DNA of 64,000 bases from Pantoea eucalypti (GTDB lineage Bacteria > Pseudomonadota > Gammaproteobacteria > Enterobacterales > Enterobacteriaceae): contig NZ_CP045720.1 of NCBI RefSeq assembly GCF_009646115.1, positions 1,178,001-1,242,000 of the forward strand. The letters run 5' to 3'. The notes beneath the pieces were generated by a model. The model saw only the letters and a program-made list of their open reading frames with translations. It made no database searches and was not told where the DNA came from. The position numbers and the translations under genes are program-made. Below, piece by piece: positions 19,350-28,034 of this stretch. Positions within the stretch are counted from its first letter, which is position 1. Every line of letters begins with the position of its first letter.

Positions 19350-19465
19350 TTAATCGTATTACATTAATCGGCAAAAGCTTCTCAATTTTTAATTTTCGCG
19401 CATAAATCCTATGGATGATCGACATGCTGCGTCATACACTGCGCGGCAACGTGAGGACAACAACT

Positions 19466-19747
19466 ATGAAAAAACTAATTACCGGCGCAGTAGCGCTGAT
19501 TTTGCTGAGTGGATGTACTGCCAGCAAACCCGGGGCATTCGAACGTGTTGATGAAGATCCGGATTCAAATACCGTTCAGTACCGTTTTGACCCGGCAAAG
19601 GTCAATCGTGACGCAATGGATATTGATCTGGCGAATTACTGCAGCAGTAAAGGATTTGATAAGGTCGAAGCGCTGCCTGCCGAGGAGAGTCATATTCCGG
19701 GACTGAAGAAAGCGTGGTTCCAGTGTAATTACGCATTGAAAAGTTAA
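19466..19747 (+). CDS. Small lipoprotein
   Basis: A 93-residue product starts MKKLITGAVALILLSGCTAS, a signal peptide with lipobox LLSGC, so it should be lipidated at Cys17. The mature part contains two more Cys residues (ANYCSSKG and AWFQCNYALKS) that may form a disulfide. The ATG at 19466 has a GAGGA site; an upstream in-frame ATG at 19415 would hide the signal peptide. It is monocistronic with its own terminator. Function unknown. Confidence 0.75.
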   Translation: MKKLITGAVALILLSGCTASKPGAFERVDEDPDSNTVQYRFDPAKVNRDAMDIDLANYCSSKGFDKVEALPAEESHIPGLKKAWFQCNYALKS

Positions 19748-19754
19748 ATAAAAC

Positions 19755-19776
19755 GGGCGGGATAAATATCCCGCCC
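19755..19776 (+). terminator. Terminator of the small lipoprotein gene
   Basis: GGGCGGGAT and ATCCCGCCC form a perfect 9-bp stem with the loop AAAT, 8 bases after the stop codon. Confidence 0.85.
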
Positions 19777-19822
19777 TTAAAATGTAATGCTTTTATTTTA
19801 TGCTGTGTGACATCTTTGCCCG

Positions 19823-19996
19823 TCAGTGGCGATAGTAACCGCCATGATACCCTTCGTGATAACCTCCATAGTAGCCTCCATGATATCCGCCGCCACCACC
19901 GCGATGCCAGCCATTGTCGTGTCGTGGGCTGATGATACAACCACTTAATAACGTCATCAGTGCAACGACAGAAGCGACTTTAATTAATCTCTTCAT
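19823..19996 (-). CDS. 57-residue Gly/His/Tyr-rich lipoprotein
   Basis: The minus strand carries an ATG at 19996 with a GAGGAG site 8-9 bases upstream. The product starts MKRLIKVASVVALMTLLSGC, a lipoprotein signal with lipobox LLSGC (Cys20), and the mature part is a low-complexity Gly, His and Tyr tail (GGYHGGYYGGYHEGYHGGYY). Such tails may bind metals or lie in the cell wall; this is a guess. It is convergent with the lipoprotein gene on its left. Confidence 0.7.
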   Translation of the reverse strand: MKRLIKVASVVALMTLLSGCIISPRHDNGWHRGGGGGYHGGYYGGYHEGYHGGYYRH

Positions 19997-20259
19997 CGGA
20001 AGCTTCTCCTCTTTTCCAATGACTACGACACTACGCCGGAAAAGTGGAGTGAAGATGCAGGCTTTGTAGAGTTATTTAAGAAGATATGACGGAATATTTC
20101 AAAATGCTGAAGTGTGCGGTAAGGGGAATTAAAGACATCGGAATGAACTGAATAATAGATACTATCAAAGAGAATAGTCTCAAAATCAAGCGAAAATAAT
20201 TCTCATTTAAAAGTTTTTACCACTACATTATTAGCATGTCAGTTCAATGGGAGAGAAAC

Positions 20260-21135
20260 ATGCCGCATGACGTTAAAAATATTCTGGCTTTACAGGCAGA
20301 GCTGGGCGAATGCCCGCTCTGGTCAGTGGAGGAGCAGGTGCTCTACTGTGTCGATATCCTGGCACCGGCCATTCACCGTTTTAATCCAGTCAGCGGCGAG
20401 CTGCAAACCTTCCCGCAGGCGGAAGAGGTGGGATGTATTGGGCTGCGTGAGCAGGGCGGGATAATAGCGGCACTGCGCGGCGGTGTCTGGCTGCTGGATG
20501 CGCAGGGTAAGCCGGAGAAAAAGGTCGCAGAGAATCCCGGTATCGCTGCGCAAAGTCGCTTTAATGATGGCCGCGTTGATCCCTGGGGTAACTTCTGGTG
20601 CGGCAGCCTGTGGGAACCGCAGGACAAAAACGGCGGCCTGCTGTGCCGTGTGACGCCTGACCTGAAGCTGGAGGTGAAGGCGTGCGACATTAAAATTTCC
20701 AACGGGCTGGCATTTTCTCCTGACCGACGCTGGATGTATCACAGCGACACGCCGAATGAGGCACTCTATCGCTATCCGCTGAATGAGCAGGGCGAACCGG
20801 GTGAGCGCACGCTGTTCCGCCGTTTCGACGCGAAGGGCGGGCTACCGGATGGCGCTGCTGTGGACAGTGAAGGATTTTACTGGTCTGCACAGTTTGATGG
20901 CGGACGCGTGGTACGTATCGATCCGCAGACCAGCGAAATCGTCGATGAGATCCTGCTGCCGGTGAAGTGGCCAACCATGGTGGCCTTTGGCGGTGCCGAT
21001 CTTAAAACGCTGTTCATTACCAGTTCACGTGAAGATCGCACGGAAGAGGAGCTGGCACGCTATCCGCAGTCCGGCGATATCTTTGCAGTAGACCTGACGG
21101 TGGCGGGAATGGCAGAGCCGCGATTCCGCGGTTAA
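20260..21135 (+). CDS. SMP-30/gluconolactonase-like beta-propeller hydrolase
   Basis: The 291-residue protein follows the SMP-30 family: LGECPLWS near residue 17 with the metal Glu, RFNDGRVDPWGNFWCGS around residue 100, KISNGLAFSPD with the metal Asn near 146, and PDGAAVDSEGFYW with the metal Asp near 197. Family members hydrolyse sugar lactones with a divalent metal in the propeller centre. The ATG at 20260 has GGGAGAG just upstream and fits the family start better than the ATG at 20236. No sugar pathway genes are adjacent, so the substrate is open. Confidence 0.82.
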   Translation: MPHDVKNILALQAELGECPLWSVEEQVLYCVDILAPAIHRFNPVSGELQTFPQAEEVGCIGLREQGGIIAALRGGVWLLDAQGKPEKKVAENPGIAAQSRFNDGRVDPWGNFWCGSLWEPQDKNGGLLCRVTPDLKLEVKACDIKISNGLAFSPDRRWMYHSDTPNEALYRYPLNEQGEPGERTLFRRFDAKGGLPDGAAVDSEGFYWSAQFDGGRVVRIDPQTSEIVDEILLPVKWPTMVAFGGADLKTLFITSSREDRTEEELARYPQSGDIFAVDLTVAGMAEPRFRG

Positions 21136-21137
21136 AC

Positions 21138-21169
21138 GACTACGGGCCGCTTAATCGCGGCCCGTAGTC
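21138..21169. terminator. Bidirectional hairpin between the lactonase gene and yhjX
   Basis: A perfect 13-bp stem (GACTACGGGCCGC and its complement, loop TTAATC) lies between the two converging genes. Confidence 0.8.
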
Positions 21170-21183
21170 ATTGTCAGTAAGCG

Positions 21184-22410
21184 TTAATGGCGTTGCAACA
21201 CCGGTTCTGCTGTGACGGAACTCTGAGGTAAGCGGATAGTGAGTGACAGGAACAGCGAGATGACCAGCAGCGTCATAATCAGGCTGAAGGTGACGGTGAA
21301 ACCACCAAACAGTGAGGCGACCAGTGAACCCAGCACGCTACCGATACCAAAGCCGAGATAGAGCAGACCGTAATTTTTAGTCAGGTTGTTGAGCCCGAAG
21401 AAGTCACTCACCAGCGATGGGAACACTGTGATAGTGCCGCCAAAGCTGAAGGCGACACAGGCGAGTGACAGGAAGAAGGTCATCTCATTCATCCGGGTAA
21501 ACAGCAGCACGCTCATTCCGATCAGAGACACAATTTGCGCCAGTGAAATGACTCTGATGCGCATCATTTTGTCAGAGAGCACACCCAGTACCAGACGACC
21601 GCTCAGGTTGGCAATCGCGATCACTGTTACTGCGCTGGCAGCTGTCTGCGTGGAAAGATGCACCATGCCTTCGCCGATATCCTTGGCAACGCCTATCACA
21701 TAGAGGCCGCTCATACAGGCGGTCAGGAACATCAGCGCCAGCATCCAGTACTGCGGCAGACGTACCGACTGTGCCAGCGTGTAATCCCGCGTATGTTGCT
21801 GACCTTTAGTTGAGGTTCCGATCTGCTGCAGTGGTGCTTCACGCATCAGCAGCGCACCGAGAATAATCATCGACATCGCCAGCACGCCCCAGATCATGAA
21901 GGTCTGTTCCAGACCCACCGTCGCCAGCAGCGCCCCGCAAATAAATTTAAATCCCAGGCTGCCCAGACCGTATGCCCCAATCGCACAGGCAGAGATCATT
22001 CCTTTGCGCTCAGGGAACCACTTCACGCAGTTAGACAACGTCATCAGGTAACCTGCGCCATCGGCCAGACCGACCAGCAAGCCGGCACTGAAATAGAGCA
22101 TCATCAGGTTATTTGCGTGAGCGGTGAGCCAGAAACCCAGTGCCATCAGTACACCTGCACCGATAGTGACGCGGCGTACACCAAAACGTTCCTGTAATTT
22201 ACCGGCCAGCGAAGAGGCGATAGCCAGACCTAAACTCAGCAGGCCGAAAGAAAAAGCGACCTGACTGACGGGGGCATCCAGCTTCTGTGACAGCTGGCCA
22301 TTAAACAAACTCCATGTGTAGACTGACCCCAGCGCGAACTGAGTGATTACCGTGCCGAACAATGTAAGCCAGCGGGAACGCTGGTAAGAAGCCTGTTGAG
22401 TCTGGTTCAT
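21184..22410 (-). CDS. yhjX: Pyruvate-responsive MFS transporter YhjX
   Basis: The 408-residue, twelve-helix MFS protein of the oxalate/formate-antiporter group is highly similar to E. coli YhjX, with shared blocks such as RWLTLFGTVITQFALGSVYT, GLADGAGYLMTLSNCVKWFP and GGTITVFPSLVSDFFGLNN. In E. coli YhjX is the main target of the YpdA/YpdB pyruvate-sensing system and is linked to pyruvate uptake. Here the gene lies 9 kb from ypdA rather than in a distant part of the chromosome. Its upstream region has three tandem LytTR-like sites, so the same control is expected. Confidence 0.92.
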   Translation of the reverse strand: MNQTQQASYQRSRWLTLFGTVITQFALGSVYTWSLFNGQLSQKLDAPVSQVAFSFGLLSLGLAIASSLAGKLQERFGVRRVTIGAGVLMALGFWLTAHANNLMMLYFSAGLLVGLADGAGYLMTLSNCVKWFPERKGMISACAIGAYGLGSLGFKFICGALLATVGLEQTFMIWGVLAMSMIILGALLMREAPLQQIGTSTKGQQHTRDYTLAQSVRLPQYWMLALMFLTACMSGLYVIGVAKDIGEGMVHLSTQTAASAVTVIAIANLSGRLVLGVLSDKMMRIRVISLAQIVSLIGMSVLLFTRMNEMTFFLSLACVAFSFGGTITVFPSLVSDFFGLNNLTKNYGLLYLGFGIGSVLGSLVASLFGGFTVTFSLIMTLLVISLFLSLTIRLPQSSVTAEPVLQRH

Positions 22411-22488
22411 GATTTTTCTCTCCCGTCCGGGAATCTGGAAACTGCGGTCAGAATAAAGCCGTGCTTCGCGTGCGTGTGTAATAAAGGC

Positions 22489-22540
22489 ATGAATAGAACG
22501 GATCAGGGAATGAAATGCTCTTCAGAGGGTATGAACGACA
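22489..22540 (-). promoter_or_regulatory. Three tandem YpdB-like direct repeats upstream of yhjX
   Basis: On the plus strand ATGAATAGAA (22489), ATGAAATGCT (22510) and ATGAACGACA (22531) start exactly 21 bp apart, each separated by 11 bp. Read toward yhjX they have the form NNCNNTTCAT. The known E. coli YpdB site at yhjX, as recalled, is GGCATTTCAT-N11-GGCATTTCAT, the same spacing and core. Confidence 0.75.
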
Positions 22541-22701
22541 TCGTCACAGGTGCAGCGACGGGGCGTAACGGGAAAAGTAACCAATACGGCATCATGATGT
22601 GTAAGCGTAATTAGCCGTAAGATAATGTTTCATTTCGCTGTTTCTGTGAGCGGGTTTCCAGATTATTTGCCAGACTTACAACTCACTTAACAGGAGGAAA
22701 T

Positions 22702-22935
22702 ATGAAAGACCGGACATATGAATCCAATAGCAGTGAGGATGACGTTTGCTGCATCATCGGTCAGGCGGTGATTGAACTCAGTACAGAACAGCAGCCTGTG
22801 ACTAAATCGACCCTGGCATTGAAACTGCTCTCCATGGCCGATCGTGATAGTGACGATGAGCGTGTTCTGCTTTACTGGATTGCGCGTAAAGCGATCAATC
22901 AACCACAGAAACTTCTTCAGCAGCAGTCGGCGTAA
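22702..22935 (+). CDS. Small YmgB/AriR-like regulator
   Basis: The 77-residue helical protein resembles the small two-component connector and biofilm/acid-resistance proteins YmgB (AriR) and YcgZ of E. coli, mainly in the segment CCIIGQAVIELSTEQQPVTK and the following helix. The AGGAGG ribosome site is very strong. The frame diverges from yhjX. The relation is based on length, helix pattern and a short motif, so it is tentative. Confidence 0.6.
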   Translation: MKDRTYESNSSEDDVCCIIGQAVIELSTEQQPVTKSTLALKLLSMADRDSDDERVLLYWIARKAINQPQKLLQQQSA

Positions 22936-22971
22936 CGCCCATCCGGACGCGGGCCTTAGCCCGCATTCATG

Positions 22972-23871
22972 TCAGATAATGACCCGGCGACGGCTTGCCG
23001 GCCAGCGGGCAAACATCACAACATTGCCCAGCAAAATCATGACAAGGCCAGGGATGGCGCTGGCATGCCATTCGTACCCTTCGTATCGGGTGGAAAGTGC
23101 CAGTGCAACCAGCGGAAACAGGACAGTTGTATATGCAGCACGACTGGCTCCGATGCGACCGACCAGCGTAAAGTAGGCGCCAAACCCTATCACTGACCCT
23201 ACCAGAGCCAGATAAGTTAAGGCTCCCACCCACTGGGTATTCCATGCTGGCTGCAGCGAAATCCCCTGTGCCAGCGAGACAAGGGCCATCGCAACCGCAC
23301 CGTATAACATGCCGTAACTGTTAGTTGTCAGTACGTCGCGTTTCAGACGCTGATGTCGCTGACTGATCATATTGCCGAATGAAAATCCCAGGGTGCCCAG
23401 TGCACTCAATCCAATGCCCCATATCAATTCTGCCGAGGCCTGCGTGCTGCGCAGATCGTGCCAGAACAGGGCAACAATGCCTGCCATCCCCAGCACTACC
23501 GCCGGAATCAGACGTGCAGAGGGGCGCTGACGGAAGAATACCCAGCTATTAATGGCGTTATACATGACAGCCATTGAGAAAATCACTGACTCCAGTCCGC
23601 TGCTGATATAGCCGGACGCGTAATAGAAACAGACAAAGTTGAAGCCAAAGACACAACAGCCCTGCAGCATACAAAAGAGATGATCCTGCAGTGTCAGTCT
23701 GTGCAGCCGTTTTATCAGCGTAAGCAGCAATAGCATGACCAGTGAAGCCAGCAAAAACCGCCAGAACACCGCGACGACCACGGCGTTATCGCCCGCAGAC
23801 TGTTGCGCGTAAATCGCGATCCAGGTCGTGCCCCAGATAAGTACAACAGAAAGATACAAAAACAGGTTCAT
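22972..23871 (-). CDS. EamA/DMT-family metabolite exporter
   Basis: The 299-residue protein has ten hydrophobic segments in two EamA halves. It starts MNLFLYLSVVLIWGTTWIAI, the usual start of this family, and SGLESVIFSMAVMYNAINSW closes the first half. DMT transporters export amino acids or other metabolites; the substrate is not known. It diverges from an AraC regulator across 177 bp, so it may be the regulated target. The ribosome site GGAGA is 7 bases from the ATG. Confidence 0.82.
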   Translation of the reverse strand: MNLFLYLSVVLIWGTTWIAIYAQQSAGDNAVVVAVFWRFLLASLVMLLLLTLIKRLHRLTLQDHLFCMLQGCCVFGFNFVCFYYASGYISSGLESVIFSMAVMYNAINSWVFFRQRPSARLIPAVVLGMAGIVALFWHDLRSTQASAELIWGIGLSALGTLGFSFGNMISQRHQRLKRDVLTTNSYGMLYGAVAMALVSLAQGISLQPAWNTQWVGALTYLALVGSVIGFGAYFTLVGRIGASRAAYTTVLFPLVALALSTRYEGYEWHASAIPGLVMILLGNVVMFARWPASRRRVII

Positions 23872-24048
23872 GCCAGATTCTCCGATCTAAACCGTTGATT
23901 CTGCATCTGCACTGCGTTCTGGTCTTGCAGGGCATTGCGCCGGATTTGCAAAATCTTGCGCATTTTTATCCTCCGTCCCAATGTGACCTGTTCTCTGTCC
24001 CTTACAATCCGTAAACTGATCTTCTGTTTTATCTGAACTGATACTTTG

Positions 24049-24927
24049 ATGCGTACCTACCAGACCTTTGAAATGCTGCAACGTCACAAAGCGCAACTGC
24101 GTGACCATGTGCATCTTAATAGTGGCATTCAGCTGGCAGCCTGGTTCAACAGCGGCGATCGCGTCACCAACCTCAGCGATCATCACACCCTGAGCCTTTA
24201 TGTCGCGGGCGGCTACGATACCTGGCATAAAACCCCACACGGCTGGCGTAATGGTGGCGCACCGGATCGCTTCTGTCTGATGCCGGCAGGCACGGAATCA
24301 ACCTGGGATCTGCGAGCCGATCTCGCCTTTGTTCATCTCTATTGCAGCGAAAACCAGCTGCGGCAGCTGGCCGAACGGGTCTGGGACCGCAGCCCGGCGC
24401 AGTTAAATCTGCATGAAAAAATCTTTTCCACTGATGACCGCATTACCCAGCTTTATCGGCACTTTCTTCTGAGCAGTGACTGGCAACAGCCCGCAAGCCA
24501 GCTGATGCTGAGCAGTGCATCCACACTGCTTCTGACCCATCTATTGCAGCACTACAGCGAAGTCAGGTGGCAACTGCCACAGGTGCGTGGCGGACTGGCG
24601 CCGGCGGTATTACGACGTGTTCTGGAATTTATTGAAACCCATCTCGACCAGCCTTTAACTCTGGCGGTGCTGGCGCAGGAAGCGGCATTAAGTGAGTTTC
24701 ACTTTGCCCGTATGTTCCGTCACACCACGGGCGAAGCGCCACACCAGTTTGTGATGCGCCGTCGTATGGAGCGCGCACGGACGTTGCTTGAGCGACCTGA
24801 CCTGACGCTGACCGACATTGCTTTTCAGTGTGGATTCCACTCTTCATCACACTTCAGTCATCGTTTTCGTCAGGTTTATGGCATGACGCCTTCGGCGTGC
24901 CGGCGGGGGAGTTGTCAAAATTTCTAA
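24049..24927 (+). CDS. AraC-family transcriptional regulator
   Basis: The 292-residue protein has an N-terminal cupin-like sensor region and a C-terminal AraC DNA-binding domain with two helix-turn-helix units (LTLAVLAQEAALSEFHFARMFRHTTGEAPHQF and LTDIAFQCGFHSSSHFSHRFRQVYGMTPSA). The ATG at 24049 follows directly on a TTG that gives a one-residue longer frame. It probably controls the divergent EamA transporter. It is the last core-like gene before the AT-rich island. Confidence 0.85.
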   Translation: MRTYQTFEMLQRHKAQLRDHVHLNSGIQLAAWFNSGDRVTNLSDHHTLSLYVAGGYDTWHKTPHGWRNGGAPDRFCLMPAGTESTWDLRADLAFVHLYCSENQLRQLAERVWDRSPAQLNLHEKIFSTDDRITQLYRHFLLSSDWQQPASQLMLSSASTLLLTHLLQHYSEVRWQLPQVRGGLAPAVLRRVLEFIETHLDQPLTLAVLAQEAALSEFHFARMFRHTTGEAPHQFVMRRRMERARTLLERPDLTLTDIAFQCGFHSSSHFSHRFRQVYGMTPSACRRGSCQNF

Positions 24928-25222
24928 ACTTGCCGCTATAGATACTGATTTCAAGCCACACTGAATAACCAGTCCTGGATTACCATTTAGCCAGTCGGCA
25001 ATGATTCTTCAGAGCATTAAAACTTTTTTGAGTTCTGGCTTAACATATGAGTCTTAATTTTCATTAATGCTTCATGAATGTGTCAAGAGTGTCTCATCGG
25101 ATTAAGAGTTATACTTTGAGAAACATTCTTATGGGCAGATAAAATATGAAGGTGCCAATCTTGATGGACACCTTAAATAAAAAGCTTCGGAACGTGTTAA
25201 ACCATCTAATGTTCTTGAGACA
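24928..25222. other. Left edge of the accessory island, no gene
   Basis: Base composition drops to AT-rich here. A weak hairpin (AAGGTG/CACCTT, 25149-25174) could end the hcp transcript. No copy of the tRNA-Arg 3' end was found, so the exact left junction is not fixed. Confidence 0.5.
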
Positions 25223-25705
25223 TTACAGTTCTTTGTTACCTTTAATATCCCACCCTGACTGAGTTTCAGCGCCTTTGCCGCCACTCGCAGACTGTTCCCA
25301 ATACTGTGTTCTGACTTTAGATGCCTGAAACTGATATGAGACTCCGATAAGGTCACGATTTGTAGTGCCATTGAAAACCACATTAGTGATAAGGACGTCT
25401 TCAAGCGTAATGCGACAGTACTCAATCTGGCTGCCTCCGGCTTTACATACTGAAAGCTCAACTTTGGCGACATGTTTGCCGTTGGATACGTAGCGCATTA
25501 TCGCTGGCGTAGCTTTGTCAATAAGTGCCTGAACCGACAGGTCCCGGTACTGAACTTTTCCTGCGCCACCACCGCCTCCAGCAGACATATTCCCTGGTTG
25601 GTTTGCACCCCAGGTGAAAGATTCAATAGCAATCCAGCCTTTATGGTTACTATCCAGTGATTCGCCTGTGATGCCATCGATTTTTAAGAAGATGTCTGTA
25701 CTCAT
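25223..25705 (-). CDS. hcp: Orphan Hcp, copy 1 (T6SS tube protein)
   Basis: The 160-residue protein is a standard Hcp: MSTDIFLKIDGITGES at the start, then GWIAIESFTWGANQ, the Gly-rich loop, and ISYQFQASKV-like C-terminal strands. Hcp hexamers form the inner tube of the type VI secretion system and can carry effectors in the lumen. No T6SS core genes lie in the window, so it must work with a system elsewhere. It diverges from a DUF4225 gene over 82 bp that are almost the same as those at copy 2 (31379-31861). The two copies differ in only a few residues. Confidence 0.93.
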   Translation of the reverse strand: MSTDIFLKIDGITGESLDSNHKGWIAIESFTWGANQPGNMSAGGGGGAGKVQYRDLSVQALIDKATPAIMRYVSNGKHVAKVELSVCKAGGSQIEYCRITLEDVLITNVVFNGTTNRDLIGVSYQFQASKVRTQYWEQSASGGKGAETQSGWDIKGNKEL

Positions 25706-25787
25706 AGCTGGTCCTTTTGCTTTCCCTGTGTAAGGGAATCTGATTAAATAAACTTAACGATACGTATAATGACATAAAGGCACAGTC
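25706..25787. promoter_or_regulatory. Divergent hcp/toxin promoter, copy 1
   Basis: The 82-bp spacer contains AAATAAACTTAACGATACGT and TATAATGACATAAAGG, with TATAAT as a candidate -10 toward the toxin gene and AAGG ribosome sites on both sides. It is nearly identical to 31862-31943. Confidence 0.6.
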
Positions 25788-26576
25788 ATGGACTACTGGA
25801 AACCAGACCGATTCAAGGATTACTTTCTGACTATGGCTAATGCTGAAGCTAATCAGCTGCTTAGTACGTCAAATCACTTATCTTTGATTCACCTGTCTGA
25901 GGGTTACAACAGGATTCAGTTTCAGGACGAAGTGAAGATTTTCGTTAATGCTCAGATTGATACGATTCGAACAGGTGCCAGCGATGATGAATGCCAGCAA
26001 TGCATTCAAAACCTGAAAGAAGAACATCGTAATCTCATGAGACAAGATCAACTTCTTCGTACTGGTCAGGCGGCATTGCATGCTTCAGTAAAATTCGTTC
26101 AGCAAGGTGATATCTGGGGATATATTATCGATGGTGTGGGGGTAGTACTGAGTGGATTACAGGTGGTGGCTGGGTTTGGAGTTATGGCCGCTTCAGCTGC
26201 AACCGGAAATATAATAGGGGTTGGTTTTGGTGCGATGCTCACGCTTCATGGCGTGAATGGCGTTCAGGAAGGTGTAATGAATGTTATTACAGGAAAAAAT
26301 GACGCCCAGGGATTCTTGAAAGATGGTTACATTGGAGCAGCCAGGTTCTTGGGTTTTGATCAAAAAACAGGTGAAATTGCCTACAGCAGTATGGATCTTG
26401 CTCTTTCGGCCTATGGCATGTTCAGGCTGATAAGAAAACCTCAAACATTTCGACTTTTTTACTACGTAAACTCCGACTTCGTTAGGGGTATCAAAGATAT
26501 GAGCCGCTTTGAATTAGGAGTGGAAATATATAATGACTATTCGGCTCTGAAATCAATTTACGATAATAAAAAATAA
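25788..26576 (+). CDS. DUF4225 protein, probable T6SS membrane toxin, copy 1
   Basis: The 262-residue protein starts MDYWKPDRFKDYFLTMANAE, has a helical N-terminal half with a CxxC pair (ECQQCIQNL, about residue 68), and then a Gly/Ala-rich hydrophobic hairpin (about 108-165, IIDGVGVVLSGLQVVAGFGV). DUF4225 proteins are recalled as partners of hcp in enterobacteria. A pore-forming or membrane-active effector carried by Hcp is inferred from the hairpin, the divergent hcp, and the convergent two-helix gene next to it. Three paralogues lie in this window. No catalytic motif is visible. Confidence 0.65.
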   Translation: MDYWKPDRFKDYFLTMANAEANQLLSTSNHLSLIHLSEGYNRIQFQDEVKIFVNAQIDTIRTGASDDECQQCIQNLKEEHRNLMRQDQLLRTGQAALHASVKFVQQGDIWGYIIDGVGVVLSGLQVVAGFGVMAASAATGNIIGVGFGAMLTLHGVNGVQEGVMNVITGKNDAQGFLKDGYIGAARFLGFDQKTGEIAYSSMDLALSAYGMFRLIRKPQTFRLFYYVNSDFVRGIKDMSRFELGVEIYNDYSALKSIYDNKK

Positions 26577-26577
26577 A

Positions 26578-26892
26578 TCACTTTTTTCTCGTGTACCGGA
26601 ATGATTTGTAGCCTAACTTCATGGGTGTGAAAATGTAAAAAATAGGAGCTATGATTAGCATTGTGATTGAGTATGAGGTAACAGCGAGGCTATCCTTGTA
26701 CATAAGCGTGTATATCCAGACTATAGCAAGAATGGCTACAAGGACCATTGAAGCAATAAAACGTATGCTAAGCTCTTTAAGTAAAGCCGGGTAAGTCGTT
26801 CCACTTTTTTCAGCTTGCATTCTTAAAGCCGCAATATCTTTCGCATTGAAACCGTTTTCAGCAAGTTTTTCTTCAATTTCAAAAATGTTCAT
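26578..26892 (-). CDS. Two-helix membrane protein, probable immunity to the DUF4225 toxin, copy 1
   Basis: The product (104 residues from the ATG at 26892) begins MNIFEIEEKLAENGFNAKDI and has two membrane helices near residues 45-90. It is homologous to the genes at 32723 and 43067, each also tail-to-tail with a DUF4225 gene. The shared start MNxxE-KLxxxGFxxK fixes the start codon; the frame extends 11 codons further upstream. A small inner-membrane protein is what one expects as immunity against a membrane-active toxin. The role is inferred from linkage only. Confidence 0.6.
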   Translation of the reverse strand: MNIFEIEEKLAENGFNAKDIAALRMQAEKSGTTYPALLKELSIRFIASMVLVAILAIVWIYTLMYKDSLAVTSYSITMLIIAPIFYIFTPMKLGYKSFRYTRKK

Positions 26893-26979
26893 ATCATCAC
26901 CAAATTGTAGATTTATATTGATCATAACTCACATTGCTAATAATTTACCAGAAAAAATTATATTGTCATTCAAAAGGAA

Positions 26980-27801
26980 ATGAAAGTGTTAGAGGACTCA
27001 AAATTAATTTATCCGCATTTTTCAATTATACACTATTCCCCAACGTGGATTGATGAGAGCAGGACTACTGAATTAGCTTTGGAATGGCAGAGTTCACTAG
27101 TGTCTTTTTTTATAACTCAACCTCACCGTAAACAAGAGGCCTTTTTGATCGGAAGCGGTTTTATATATCTATTAGGTGACCATATACCTTGTATTGTTAC
27201 TGCTTCCCATGTAATTAAAGAGATGCAAAAAAGTGAATTGTCGTTCATATCGATTGACGGAAATAAATTTAAGTTCGAGCATCTGGAAGTATTTTTTAAT
27301 GATGAACAAGATTACGCTATTATTCCTATGTCTGAAAAAATCATGAAGGCTATACCAAATAGCGTTCTTTTTGATACTAAAGTTAACAACGATTTTTTTG
27401 AGAAAACATCTTCATTTGTGATCATGGGATATCCATCAAAAGTTAATAAGTTACATAAAATGCACCCTGAGAAAGGCTTGTCGCCTTTTAATATTAATTT
27501 TCACAACTTTTTTTATGAAAGAAAAACCGAAGATATTTATTTCCATTTTATTGCTGGCGGAAAAGAAAAAAACATCTGTTTTGAGGATGCCAGTACTAAT
27601 AAAACCGTTACTTCGCTTGCAGGTATGAGTGGAAGCGTGATTGCTCAGTTGATAATTAATAAATTGGACGGCGGAGTTTCTTTAAAAGCTATTGGTATAT
27701 TCAAAGAACATCGACCTAAAAGAGGTAATTTTCTGGTAGGTTCTACCTTGATTGATTTTGCTGATAATCTTAATTCATACTTAAATGATGATGATGCTTA
27801 G
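26980..27801 (+). CDS. Trypsin-like serine protease
   Basis: The 273-residue protein shows the chymotrypsin-fold triad in the right order: His77 in CIVTASHVI, Asp111 in DEQDYAIIP and Ser217 in LAGMSGSVI, with FLIGSGFIYLL before the His. No signal peptide or membrane segment is seen, so it should be cytosolic. A target is unknown; stand-alone proteases of this kind occur in defence loci. It is AT-rich like the island and diverges from the immunity gene. The ATG has a very short spacing to AAAGG; a GTG six bases later (26986) is an alternative start. Confidence 0.65.
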   Translation: MKVLEDSKLIYPHFSIIHYSPTWIDESRTTELALEWQSSLVSFFITQPHRKQEAFLIGSGFIYLLGDHIPCIVTASHVIKEMQKSELSFISIDGNKFKFEHLEVFFNDEQDYAIIPMSEKIMKAIPNSVLFDTKVNNDFFEKTSSFVIMGYPSKVNKLHKMHPEKGLSPFNINFHNFFYERKTEDIYFHFIAGGKEKNICFEDASTNKTVTSLAGMSGSVIAQLIINKLDGGVSLKAIGIFKEHRPKRGNFLVGSTLIDFADNLNSYLNDDDA

Positions 27802-28034
27802 ATAGGGTTTGGGCAAATATAATTCTTATACCTTCTCGCACAGTTAAGTAGAGTTGCAAAAGCTCACTCATTAATTTGTGTAAATTAATAGTGAATGTTA
27901 TTCACCCCTCAAGCAATCCTGATAATGGTCTGAATGATTTGTCTTTTTGATATATTTTCTGGCGCTGCAATTGAATAAAATAGCTTTCCTTCGGGATTTT
28001 TCTAAGAATTTCTATTGTAGATTGATGCGTTAGG

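Noticed and set aside
25055..25063. TAACATATG left of hcp, also found at 62750-62758 just before the tRNA-Arg CCA end, as an attachment repeat
   Set aside because: Only nine bases agree, the match does not extend into the tRNA sequence, and it is AT-rich, so chance is likely.
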